Assembly: GCA_021769295.1 (NCBI GenBank)
Contig: JAETTD010000014.1
Location: 1 to 61,394 of the forward strand
Source: Bacillota bacterium
GTDB taxonomy: Bacteria > Bacillota > Clostridia > Peptostreptococcales > Anaerovoracaceae
Length of the DNA: 61,394 bases
Direction: 5' to 3'
The position numbers and the translations under genes were made by a program. Below, in pieces: positions 52,833-60,734 of this stretch. Position 1 is the first letter of the stretch; every line of letters starts with the position of its first letter. The notes beneath the pieces are model-generated. The model had not been told where the DNA came from. It saw nothing but the letters and a program-made list of their open reading frames with translations, and made no database searches.

Positions 52833-53900
52833 CTATGCGTACATTTCTTCAAATAACTTTCTGAGGCCTGCGTGTTCTCTTAAGCACTGCAGAGTGATTG
52901 CAGCGTGGCCCTTAGTGTATCCGTTACCAACGATCATGTTAACGTCTTTACCAACACCTTCTGCACCAAGTGCTGCCTTAGTGAAGCTTGTTGCCATTGA
53001 GAAGAAGTAAACGGTTCCGTCATCTTTACATGAAAGGATTGAAGCCATTTCTGTATTTTCAATGTTTACACAGTTGATTACTACGTCGAATAATTCTCCG
53101 TTAGTTAATTCCATAGCTTTGTTGTACATTCCAACTGCATCTGTAGCGTCCATGTGGAAGTATTCGTCAGCTAAATCAAGATCTCTTGCTCTGTCTTCTG
53201 ATTTCTGTGAACCAGCAGCGCAAACTACTAAGCCTGTAACGCCAGCTCTCTTCTTTGCTTCGTATAAGCAGAGAAGTCCGGATTTTCCGCCGCCACCGAT
53301 AACGAGGATCTTCTGACCTGACTGGCATAATTTAGCAGCCTGTGCAGGAGCTCCTGCTACGTCTAATGCTGATAATGCAAGACCTTCCGGCATATCATCA
53401 GGAATAATTCCATAGATACCGCTCTGGAATAAGATTGCCTGACCTTTGATGTCAACCTGGTCGATTGATGGTCTCATCTCAAGGATTTCGTCAATTTTCA
53501 GAGGAGTCAGTGACAGTGATACTAATGTAGCAATCTTATCGCCAACCTTTAAATCTCCTACGTAAGCAGGTCCGATTTCCTTAACTGTTCCAAGTAACAT
53601 TCCGCCGGAACCGGTCCATGGGTTTTTGTGTTTGCCAGCTTTTGCTACGATATCCATCATTGTCTTTTTAACTTTTTCCTGATCTTCAGGGGAGTTCTCA
53701 ATGTCTGCCGGCTTCTTGCCATCACATGATCTTCTAACGATTTCTGTGAAAGAAGCGGAGTCAACGTTTAAAGTCTGAACGTCGATGAGTACTTCGTTAT
53801 CGTAAATTTCCATAGTGTTATCAATAACATCTGCTGGCTGTGGTAAAACTCCTTTTGGGGAGATTACACGGTGTGTACCGTAAGGGCTTCCTTTTTTCAT
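52833..53900 (-). CDS. kdd: L-erythro-3,5-diaminohexanoate dehydrogenase
   Basis: This 355-residue NAD-dependent enzyme oxidises 3,5-diaminohexanoate with loss of ammonia to 5-amino-3-oxohexanoate. KILVIGGGGKSGLL is the dinucleotide-binding loop. WTGSGGMLLGTV and FSMATSFTKAALGAEGVGKD are family blocks. It is close to the neighbouring copy at 54042 but has an insertion of about ten residues (GKKPADIENSPED) near residue 65. AGGAGG precedes the ATG. I see no sigma-54 promoter directly upstream, so it may depend on read-through. Confidence 0.92.
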   Translation of the reverse strand: MKKGSPYGTHRVISPKGVLPQPADVIDNTMEIYDNEVLIDVQTLNVDSASFTEIVRRSCDGKKPADIENSPEDQEKVKKTMMDIVAKAGKHKNPWTGSGGMLLGTVKEIGPAYVGDLKVGDKIATLVSLSLTPLKIDEILEMRPSIDQVDIKGQAILFQSGIYGIIPDDMPEGLALSALDVAGAPAQAAKLCQSGQKILVIGGGGKSGLLCLYEAKKRAGVTGLVVCAAGSQKSEDRARDLDLADEYFHMDATDAVGMYNKAMELTNGELFDVVINCVNIENTEMASILSCKDDGTVYFFSMATSFTKAALGAEGVGKDVNMIVGNGYTKGHAAITLQCLREHAGLRKLFEEMYA

Positions 53901-54041
53901 TTTTAATTTCCTCCTAGAAAAATGTTTTTTATATTTTTATACTCGAAAAAAATTCAAGCATAAGTTGTCATGTTAATTATATATCAGTTCACGATATATT
54001 GCTATAAAAACTTGAAATAAAATTATGAATACATAATACAA

Positions 54042-55079
54042 TTATGCATAAAGCTGTGCAAACAGGTTTCTTATTCTTTCATCCTCTCTCAAAATCTGCA
54101 AAGCTACGTTGGCATGTCCTTTTGTATATCCGTTTCCTATCAACATATTTACATCTTTGCCTACGCCCTCTGCACCCAGAGCTGCCTTGGTAAAGCTTGT
54201 TGCCATTGAGAAGAAGTAAACCAGTCCGTTGTCTTTAGCTGCCATAATCGACGCCATTTCCGTATTTGGAATGTTTACTACGTTGATTACAACATCAGCC
54301 ATTTTTCCGTCAGTCATTTCGTATATTTCTTCATACATTGCCATGGCGTCCGTAGCGTTTACTACTGCGTATTCGTCTGCCACGCTCACCGACATGGCTC
54401 TGTTTATGGATTTTTTAAATCCGTCAACACATATTACGGTTCCGTTTATGCCTACCTGCTTTTTAGCCTGCCAGCAACAAAGTATTCCGGATTTTCCGCC
54501 GCCGCCCAATACAACTACGGTGTCTCCCGGTTTGCAGATCTTTGCAGTCTGCGCAGGAGCGCCTGCTACGTCCAGCACCGATAATGCCAGAGTCTGAGGT
54601 ATATCTTTTGGAAGTTTTGCATAAATTCCGCTCTGGAACAGGATTGCCTGTCCTTTAATATCAATCTGGTCTATCTCAGGTCTTATTTCTGTGATTTCAT
54701 CTATTCTGAGCGGTGTCAGTGACAACGATACGAGAGTTGCGATTTTGTCTCCCTTTTTCAGGTCCCCTACATAATTAGGTCCTACTTGTGCAACTTTTCC
54801 TATGAGCATACCGCCGGAGCCGGTCCATGGATTTTTGTGCTTTCCTGTCGTTTCTACAATATGAAGGATGATTTTTTTAATTTCTTCTACATCTCCTCCC
54901 GCTCTTTTTTCAATTTCTGTAAACGACGCAGAGTCTATGTTTAGAGTATGAACATCGATGAGCACCTCGTTGTCAAATATCTCCATATTATTATCCACAA
55001 TTTCTGCGGGCTGTGGAAGAACTCCCTTTGGTTCAATTACCCTGTGGGTTCCGTAAATGTCCCCTTTTCTGAATTCCAT
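54042..55079 (-). CDS. Second 3,5-diaminohexanoate dehydrogenase paralogue
   Basis: This 345-residue protein is homologous along its whole length to the Kdd at 52833. It keeps the NAD loop VVVLGGGGKSGIL and the FSMATSFTKAALGAEGVGKD block, so it is likely active. The main differences are the shorter 60-75 region and changes in the C-terminal third. It could be an isoenzyme, an enzyme for a related diamino acid, or a backup. It is the first gene after a sigma-54 promoter (55126-55141), and the ribosome site is weak. Confidence 0.88.
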   Translation of the reverse strand: MEFRKGDIYGTHRVIEPKGVLPQPAEIVDNNMEIFDNEVLIDVHTLNIDSASFTEIEKRAGGDVEEIKKIILHIVETTGKHKNPWTGSGGMLIGKVAQVGPNYVGDLKKGDKIATLVSLSLTPLRIDEITEIRPEIDQIDIKGQAILFQSGIYAKLPKDIPQTLALSVLDVAGAPAQTAKICKPGDTVVVLGGGGKSGILCCWQAKKQVGINGTVICVDGFKKSINRAMSVSVADEYAVVNATDAMAMYEEIYEMTDGKMADVVINVVNIPNTEMASIMAAKDNGLVYFFSMATSFTKAALGAEGVGKDVNMLIGNGYTKGHANVALQILREDERIRNLFAQLYA

Positions 55080-55125
55080 TCTCTCTTTTCTCTCTTTCTT
55101 TCAATTCTTAGCCACATATATAAAA

Positions 55126-55141
55126 AGCAAAATTTATGCCA
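55126..55141 (-). promoter_or_regulatory. Sigma-54 promoter of the kdd-kam-ato operon
   Basis: On the minus strand TGGCATAAATTTTGCT matches the consensus at 15 of 16 fixed positions. The start would lie near 55115, some 36 bases before the second kdd. An ACAACAT...ATGTTGT dyad (55142-55161) abuts the -24 element. Confidence 0.88.
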
Positions 55142-55237
55142 ACAACATATGCAAATGTTGTAACTCTCTGCGCAGTTGCATTTCATGCCATTTCGTTAAA
55201 GAAAGTGCAAATTATTGGTTGTCATGATTTTCCATTT

Positions 55238-55292
55238 TTGAACCGTTTTTGTTTCATAGCAAAACAATGCGAACATAAATCGGTTCGCATTG
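55238..55292. promoter_or_regulatory. Two candidate activator sites upstream of the kdd promoter
   Basis: Site 1 (55238-55257) is TTGAAC-N8-TTTCAT and site 2 (55269-55288) is GCGAAC-N8-GTTCGC; their centres are 31 bases apart, about three helical turns. Site 2 aligns at 16 of 20 bases with the dyad at 57393-57412 upstream of kal. Site 2 is part of a perfect 10-bp inverted repeat (55265-55292) that may also terminate the activator transcript, as TTTTGC follows on the minus strand. Confidence 0.65.
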
Positions 55293-55312
55293 CTTATTAT
55301 TGGTTTCACAAC

Positions 55313-57370
55313 CTATAATTCGTACTTTTTCTTTTTTCTGACAAGCTGTGTCTGACTGATTCCTATAGCTTTTGCAGCCTTGCGTGTAGACCCGTATTTT
55401 TCACATGCATATTTGATAAGTCCTTTTTCATACTCATCTACAGCCGACTGCAAATTTATCTCCTGAAATTTTTCCTCTTCAATATCCTCGGAAACGTTCA
55501 TATCAAAGGCTTCTGCATGAGTTTCTCTCATGACGTCCATCAAGGTTATATCTTCTCCCTTGGCAGCTATCATAAGCCTCTGCACCGTGTTTTCCAGTTC
55601 TCTTATATTGCCCGGCCAATTCTGCTGTTTAAGGTATTCCACTGCACTTTCCTCGATTCCTCTCTTTATGCCGAATTTTTCACCGTATTTAGCCAGAAAG
55701 TGGTTTATCAGAACCGGAATATCGTCGGGTCTTTCGGCAAGGTTAGGTATCCTTATCGGAATAACGTTTAAACGATAATACAAATCCCTCCTGAATTTCC
55801 CTTCTTCTACATATTTTTCAAGGTCTCTGTTAGTGGCAGAGATAATCCTCACATTGGTCTTTATCGGCGAAATTCCGCCCACTCTGTAAAACTCCCCGTC
55901 TTGGATTACCCGGAGCAGTTTTGCCTGCATTTCCAGAGGCAGTTCTCCTATCTCGTCCAGAAAAATCACTCCGTTATTGGCAAGTTCAAAATAGCCCTTT
56001 TTTCCGCTTGCACTGGCTCCGGTAAAAGCTCCCTTTTCATACCCGAAAAACTCGGATTCTATAAGCGTCGGAGATATGGCTCCGCAATTTATTTTAACAA
56101 AAGGCTGCATCTTTCTGGCGCTGTTTTTTTGTATTATATTGGCTGCCTTTTCTTTACCGACACCGGTATCCCCGAATATGATTACGTTACAGTCATATCT
56201 GGACACCTTTGTCATATCTTCAAGGACTTTCACCATGGCTTTGCTTCTGTATACGAAGTCTTCCACCAAGGACTTTTCGAGAATGGCTTTTGTATATGGA
56301 TTTTCTTCTGTATCGTCAGGTTCTGTGTCGGGAGCTTCCATAAATTGCGCATCTTCAATGTAAGGCGCTATTTCTCTGACTACTTCCACATCAAATTTAT
56401 CGTATTCTTCCAAATACCCTTCTGCGCCGTTTACGTTAAGGCTTTTGGATATGGATTCGGTAATGTACAGCGCTATATTCAGGTTATTTATCAGGTTGGC
56501 AAACAGCACCGTTCCTCCAGGTTTGGTGGCAAGAATATTGATGGTTTCTGCTCCCGGTATTTCTGCGCAGTTAATGGAAAGGTCAAATAAGGATTCGGCA
56601 TCAATCTTTTTTACGCATTCAACAGGTCTTAAAATATTGAGAAAGCTAACTTCATCGAAAACTTTCGCTATAAGATTATCTATACCTCGACCGGCGAGCC
56701 TCATATTGGTTCTTTTATCCAACAGGCAAGTGATTTCACAGTCTTCTCCCGCAGTTCTTCTGATAACGTAACCGTACAGCAAATTAGTCAGCATGCTGTT
56801 TCCTACTACCAAAAATTTTTTCTTTTCTCCTATAAGTGTGCTCAATTTGTAGAGCGTTCCTGACTGGTCAAAGGCAAACATCAGCATGTCAAGAGGAACG
56901 TCATCGGGCGCCTTGACTACGGGAATCAGGTTATGAACTATGACATATCCTTTGGCCTCAATCTGGTTAAAAGCTCTATGCAGTGAGGTTATCTCTTCAA
57001 TATACATGGGCAGGGATGCCGCAGAAGCGTTACAAATCACTAAGTCTCCTACCTTTAAATTCAGCCGGTTTTCATACTCTTTGCCTATTTCTTCCACCGT
57101 TCCCATTACAAGGCCTCCTGTATCTGTAACGGGATTGTGCAGCTTTCCTCTCATTATGACCATATCCGTAATATTTTGTTTTATCTTTTTTTCATCGTTG
57201 TTGGATTCTGTGCAGATCTGTTTAAATCCCGTTCCTTCAAGGTGAATTCTTTTTATTGATACCCTCATCTCATCGGGATATATATTTCTACTGTTATCCA
57301 ACTTCCATGCTGAGGTGGGAAGTACGTGCTGAGGTTCAAGGACACGTTTTATACCATAAGTCATCGACAT
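55313..57370 (-). CDS. Sigma-54 activator with a degenerate Kdd sensor domain
   Basis: This 685-residue protein fuses two parts. Residues 1 to about 335 follow Kdd from end to end (opening TYGIKRVLEPQHVLPTSAW; the block HNPVTDTGGLVMGTVEEIG; IEAKGYVIV). But the NAD loop GGGGKSG is replaced by GNSMLTN, so catalysis is probably lost. Residues from about 385 are a complete AAA+ sigma-54 activator (GDTGVGKE, YEKGAFTGA, GVIFLDEIGELP) with a TyrR-like helix-turn-helix at the end (STRKAAKAIGISQTQLVRK). I start at the ATG 57368-57370, behind AAGGAG. It lies between its two likely target units and probably senses a pathway diamino acid or its keto product. Confidence 0.9.
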   Translation of the reverse strand: MSMTYGIKRVLEPQHVLPTSAWKLDNSRNIYPDEMRVSIKRIHLEGTGFKQICTESNNDEKKIKQNITDMVIMRGKLHNPVTDTGGLVMGTVEEIGKEYENRLNLKVGDLVICNASAASLPMYIEEITSLHRAFNQIEAKGYVIVHNLIPVVKAPDDVPLDMLMFAFDQSGTLYKLSTLIGEKKKFLVVGNSMLTNLLYGYVIRRTAGEDCEITCLLDKRTNMRLAGRGIDNLIAKVFDEVSFLNILRPVECVKKIDAESLFDLSINCAEIPGAETINILATKPGGTVLFANLINNLNIALYITESISKSLNVNGAEGYLEEYDKFDVEVVREIAPYIEDAQFMEAPDTEPDDTEENPYTKAILEKSLVEDFVYRSKAMVKVLEDMTKVSRYDCNVIIFGDTGVGKEKAANIIQKNSARKMQPFVKINCGAISPTLIESEFFGYEKGAFTGASASGKKGYFELANNGVIFLDEIGELPLEMQAKLLRVIQDGEFYRVGGISPIKTNVRIISATNRDLEKYVEEGKFRRDLYYRLNVIPIRIPNLAERPDDIPVLINHFLAKYGEKFGIKRGIEESAVEYLKQQNWPGNIRELENTVQRLMIAAKGEDITLMDVMRETHAEAFDMNVSEDIEEEKFQEINLQSAVDEYEKGLIKYACEKYGSTRKAAKAIGISQTQLVRKKKKYEL

Positions 57371-57392
57371 TTTGTGTTCACTCCTTATCCCT

Positions 57393-57412
57393 GTGAACCT
57401 AATTCGGTTCAC
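57393..57412. promoter_or_regulatory. Perfect dyad between the activator gene and kal
   Basis: GTGAACCTAATTCGGTTCAC is a perfect dyad with 7-base arms. It lies 29 bases upstream of the kal -24 element and just above the activator's ribosome site, so it could serve both kal activation and self-control. It resembles site 2 of the kdd promoter. Confidence 0.7.
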
Positions 57413-57440
57413 TTTCTTGGTATTTTCAATGATAACGCAT

Positions 57441-57456
57441 TGGCACGCATTTTGCA
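57441..57456 (+). promoter_or_regulatory. Sigma-54 promoter of kal
   Basis: TGGCACGCATTTTGCA matches the 16-base consensus at all fixed positions. Transcription would begin near 57467. A 16-bp perfect palindrome AACCAACATGTTGGTT (57478-57493) lies in the leader. Confidence 0.93.
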
Positions 57457-57526
57457 AGATAATATTTCGTGAATTCAAACCAACATGTTGGTTCTACATT
57501 TTTTACGTAAAAAGGAGAAAAAGAAA

Positions 57527-57919
57527 ATGGAAGAAAAAATTACTTCAACCCTGAGATTAAGAATGTCCGCTAAGGATGCTCATTATGGTGGAAATCTTGT
57601 AGACGGAGCTCACATGGTTCACCTTTTCGGAGACGTTGCTACTGAGCTGCTGATTAAAATGGACGGCGATGAAGGTCTGTTCTGCGCATATGACAATGTA
57701 GAATTTTTAGCTCCTACATATGCAGGTGACTACATTGAAGCTTACGGTGAAATTACAAGCGTAGGAAACACTTCCAGAAAAATGAAATTCGAAGCAAGAA
57801 AAGTTGTTGCAGCAAGACCTGACATCAGCGCTTCCGCTGCAGACTTCTTAGAAGAACCTATCGTTGTTGCAAGAGCAACCGGAACTTGCGTAACACCAAA
57901 AGAAGCAAAGAGAAAATAG
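57527..57919 (+). CDS. kal: 3-aminobutyryl-CoA ammonia-lyase
   Basis: This 130-residue hot-dog-fold enzyme removes ammonia from L-3-aminobutyryl-CoA to give crotonyl-CoA. It matches Kal by length and by the blocks [18 protein letters not shown] and [27 protein letters not shown] lies 9 bases before the ATG. Codon use looks like that of highly expressed genes. In related organisms kal sits beside kce; here it is divergent and alone. It is controlled by a sigma-54 promoter. Confidence 0.93.
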   Translation: MEEKITSTLRLRMSAKDAHYGGNLVDGAHMVHLFGDVATELLIKMDGDEGLFCAYDNVEFLAPTYAGDYIEAYGEITSVGNTSRKMKFEARKVVAARPDISASAADFLEEPIVVARATGTCVTPKEAKRK

Positions 57920-58093
57920 TGAAACAACACGGCGATTGGCGAGCTGCCTGACAGCGAAGCCAGAGGCGATGTGTTTCACTCGCCAAGACTCTCTGCGAGA
58001 CGGGCGCAAGCCCGGCGAGCAGCTAAGAGTCGACGGCGCGGCAGAGCGGTCAGCGATTGGCGAGCTGCCCGACAGCGAAGCCAGAGGCGATGT
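57919..58093 (+). ncRNA. GC-rich structured spacer after kal with 41-bp direct repeat
   Basis: The 41-bp segment at 57932-57972 recurs at 58053-58093 with one change. Between them are further stems such as CGGGC-GCAA-GCCCG, and GTGAAACA (57919-57926) pairs with TGTTTCAC (57972-57979). The region is clearly richer in GC than its surroundings and has no convincing gene. It could be a 3' UTR-derived small RNA or a fragment of transferred DNA. Confidence 0.35.
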
Positions 58094-58153
58094 TCGTCAA
58101 GCCAAAACACTTTGCTATAATTCAGCGTACAAGGTAATTACTAATACATCTTT

Positions 58154-58200
58154 AAAATAATTGCGGGATCAGCCTTACCATGACCCCGCAATTATTTTGT
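58154..58200 (+). terminator. Terminator of the kal transcript
   Basis: AAAATAATTGCGGG (58154-58167) pairs perfectly with CCCGCAATTATTTT (58185-58198), then TGTTTTC. It is about 235 bases after the kal stop. Confidence 0.8.
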
Positions 58201-58260
58201 TTTCATTTCCAATAAATTAAAAAGCAGCTGCATGGCAGCTGCTACTTTGTGATTTCAAAA

Positions 58261-58482
58261 TGCCGTGAATATTAAATTTTCTTTCAAGTACGGTTATTTT
58301 TGACCTCTTATGACCGGTCAAATTGCCGTAAATTTTGAAAATTACTCTGATTACGGCAGTATATGAGCCCTAATGGCCTTAAAAATGCCGTAAAAGTCAT
58401 TTTTTCTTTCAATTCCGGCATTTCGAAGGTCCAATGACCGCCCAAATTGCCGTAAACTTCATATTTTTCATAAAATGCGGCA
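58261..58482. repeat. 62-bp tandem array C (four units)
   Basis: Hairpin units begin with TGCCG at 58261, 58324, 58386 and 58448; the last three end with CGGCA at 58358, 58420 and 58482. The first unit has a decayed end (CGGTT) and a 63-base step; the others step by 62. Linkers are 27 bp. The array lies between the kal terminator and the convergent pseudouridine synthase gene. Confidence 0.88.
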
Positions 58483-58574
58483 TTATGGCTGCTCGAATAG
58501 CAATTGATGCCCCGCTGACAGCTGGCCGCTGCTACTCTCGGGAGACAGCATCATATGCACAGCAAAGTTTTCAA

Positions 58575-59279
58575 TCAGCAATTTTTCAGATATTCCACTT
58601 CTTCTCGTGAAAGTTTCCTGTAATGACCTTCTTTAAGATGTCCCAGCCTTATCTTGCCTATGGATATGCGCTCCAAGCTCTGGACAGGATTTCCCACAGC
58701 GGCAAACATCTTTCTTACCTGACGGTTTTTCCCTTCATGTATGGAAATTTCGACTAATGTAGAGCCTTTTGAAGCCTTTATTATCTGAACCTTGGCTTTG
58801 GATGTGACAAAGCCTCCTATGTCTACTCCGTTTCTGAGCTTCGCCAGTTTTTCCTTTGAAAGCACGCCCTTTACAAGGGCTCTGTAGGTTTTATCCAACT
58901 CGTGTTTAGGGTGAGTCACTCTGTACGTGAGTTCGCCGTCGTTGGTCATTATAAGCGCCCCGGTAGTATTGTAGTCCAGTCTTCCCACCGGGAAAAGCCT
59001 TGCGTCCACATCCTTGACAAATTCCAAAACAGTAAGCCTATCCCTGTCATCCTCCGCAGACGTTATAACGCCCAAGGGTTTATTCAGCAGAAGATAAACA
59101 GGTTTCTGCTCTCCTTGTACCTGACGGCCGTTGACTTCTACCTTATCGGTTTCTTTGACATCGTATCCGGGTTCTTTCATAACAGCGCCGTTGATCTTGA
59201 CATTGCCGTTGATAATAAGGTCATCTGCTTTGCGCCTGCTTGCGATTCCCGATTGTGCAATGTATTTGTTTATTCTCAT
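58575..59279 (-). CDS. rluB: RsuA/RluB-type rRNA pseudouridine synthase
   Basis: This 234-residue enzyme isomerises uridine in ribosomal RNA. The N-terminal S4 domain (RINKYIAQSGIASRRKADDLI) binds RNA. The catalytic Asp lies in FPVGRLDYNTTGALIMTNDG. EGKNRQVRKMFAAVG is the conserved C-terminal block. It resembles RluB, though RsuA-like specificity cannot be ruled out. AGGAAA precedes the ATG. Confidence 0.92.
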   Translation of the reverse strand: MRINKYIAQSGIASRRKADDLIINGNVKINGAVMKEPGYDVKETDKVEVNGRQVQGEQKPVYLLLNKPLGVITSAEDDRDRLTVLEFVKDVDARLFPVGRLDYNTTGALIMTNDGELTYRVTHPKHELDKTYRALVKGVLSKEKLAKLRNGVDIGGFVTSKAKVQIIKASKGSTLVEISIHEGKNRQVRKMFAAVGNPVQSLERISIGKIRLGHLKEGHYRKLSREEVEYLKNC

Positions 59280-59329
59280 AATTTTTCCTCAAACCTCATT
59301 CTGATATGCCACTATTTTAGCATATATAA

Positions 59330-60604
59330 TCATTGATTGTAAACATCAAGGAGGCCTTCCGATTCAACAATCTTTTTAATTTTCTTGGCATCGGTGATAT
59401 ACAGGTTCCTTTCCTGCATTCTTTTAAAGTACTCACCTCCCGCAAAGGTAAATCTTCTTTCCAGACAATCTGCTTCCTCTAAAACCCTATTGGAAAAATC
59501 AAGCAAATCTCCTATGGCAAGACTCGCAGGCAGAGTCAGCATGGGTCTTTTTTTCGCATACATGGCAGCATTATAGCCGGCCAGAGAGCCGGTGGATATG
59601 GCTTCCGTATGGCCTACAAAGAAGCCGGATTTTTCGCCGCCTAAAAACAAGTTTTCCATGCCTTCGGCTCTCATATATTTATCTCGCATTCCCACCGACA
59701 TGTATCGGATTGAGTTGCCTTTTCCCCCTGCATAAGGGTCCGCAAATCTGGCGTTTTCAAAGCCTTCAACGCTACGAAGCTGCTCAAGGTCAAAATACGA
59801 GGTCATAAGTTTTGCATATCCGGTATCTATAAGAATCAGATTTTCCGCAAAAGAGTCAAGGGCGTATTGCTGGCACACTTTTCTTGTAAGTTTCTCCTTG
59901 TTTACAAGTTTTTTAGGCAGAGGCACCACGGCAAAGCCGTCTTTTTCAAGCTTTTTCTGAAGTTTTTTGGATAGGCTTCTCTTTTCTATTTTGCATGAAC
60001 CGCTGAAAGCTCCCCGTGTTCCGTCCGCCTTGCAGGCCGTCAAATCATCAAGGCCGGCTCTTTCCGTAAGACTCACTCTCGGACCGAAAGAAGGACAGCG
60101 CAATATGCACATGGAACAACCGTTACCATGTCTCATGCAATTTCCCATAGGGCCTGTCGAGCCTGTGGTTTCCACAAAAACGTCTGCATCCAAAATTTCT
60201 CCCTGTGACGTCACAACAGCTTTAATCCGATTGTCCCTTTCTTTAATTACATCAATAACTCTCGTCATAAGCCTTACTTCTATTCCGAGTTTTTTTACGA
60301 GCCTTCTCACCTCGGGCTCAACCAAAAGCACATCATAAAAGCTGGCATGTGCATGCCCCGGAAAGTCCACATTTTTATGAGTGGAAAGTCTGTCGGTTAT
60401 TTCAAAAAGTTCTCCCGCACCGAGGGCGATATTTTCTTCGGTTGCGGTATAACGCCCGTTGTTTCTCATAATGCCGCCCACATTGCCGAGTCCCAAAAGC
60501 AAATCGGTCTTTTCAATCAGAACCACATCCGCTCCGCATTTTTTCGCTCTTACAGCTGCAGCAACTCCTGACCATCCGCCACCCGTAACTATAATTTTAG
60601 ACAT
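59330..60604 (-). CDS. FAD-dependent oxidoreductase with Cys-rich segment
   Basis: This 424-residue flavoprotein opens with IIVTGGGWSGVAAAVRAKKCG, the FAD-binding Rossmann motif, and continues LIEKTDLLLG. A segment with five cysteines (GNCMRHGNGCSMCILRCPSF) near residue 160-180 could bind an iron-sulfur cluster. The C-terminal GGEKSGFFVGHTEAISTG is a GidA/TrmFO-like FAD contact. I do not know its substrate; it is not TrmFO itself. I start at the ATG 60602-60604 with AGGAAGG upstream. Confidence 0.8.
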   Translation of the reverse strand: MSKIIVTGGGWSGVAAAVRAKKCGADVVLIEKTDLLLGLGNVGGIMRNNGRYTATEENIALGAGELFEITDRLSTHKNVDFPGHAHASFYDVLLVEPEVRRLVKKLGIEVRLMTRVIDVIKERDNRIKAVVTSQGEILDADVFVETTGSTGPMGNCMRHGNGCSMCILRCPSFGPRVSLTERAGLDDLTACKADGTRGAFSGSCKIEKRSLSKKLQKKLEKDGFAVVPLPKKLVNKEKLTRKVCQQYALDSFAENLILIDTGYAKLMTSYFDLEQLRSVEGFENARFADPYAGGKGNSIRYMSVGMRDKYMRAEGMENLFLGGEKSGFFVGHTEAISTGSLAGYNAAMYAKKRPMLTLPASLAIGDLLDFSNRVLEEADCLERRFTFAGGEYFKRMQERNLYITDAKKIKKIVESEGLLDVYNQ

Positions 60605-60734
60605 AAAAACACCTTCCTCTCCTATTAAAATCCTATGCACAAAAAATAAAATTATATTTTCATTTACCGCTTTACTTTTCGGTTTATTTTTCGTATATTA
60701 TATTTATAAGGTATATTTTAGGAGGAATGACATA

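Noticed and set aside
53901-54041. Sigma-54 promoter directly upstream of kdd (52833-53900)
   Set aside because: The best match lacks the GG of the -24 element. Only a GTTCAC half-site is present (53987-53992).
57936-58160. 74-residue frame after kal
   Set aside because: It is made of the 41-bp direct repeat and lacks a ribosome site; the frame looks incidental.
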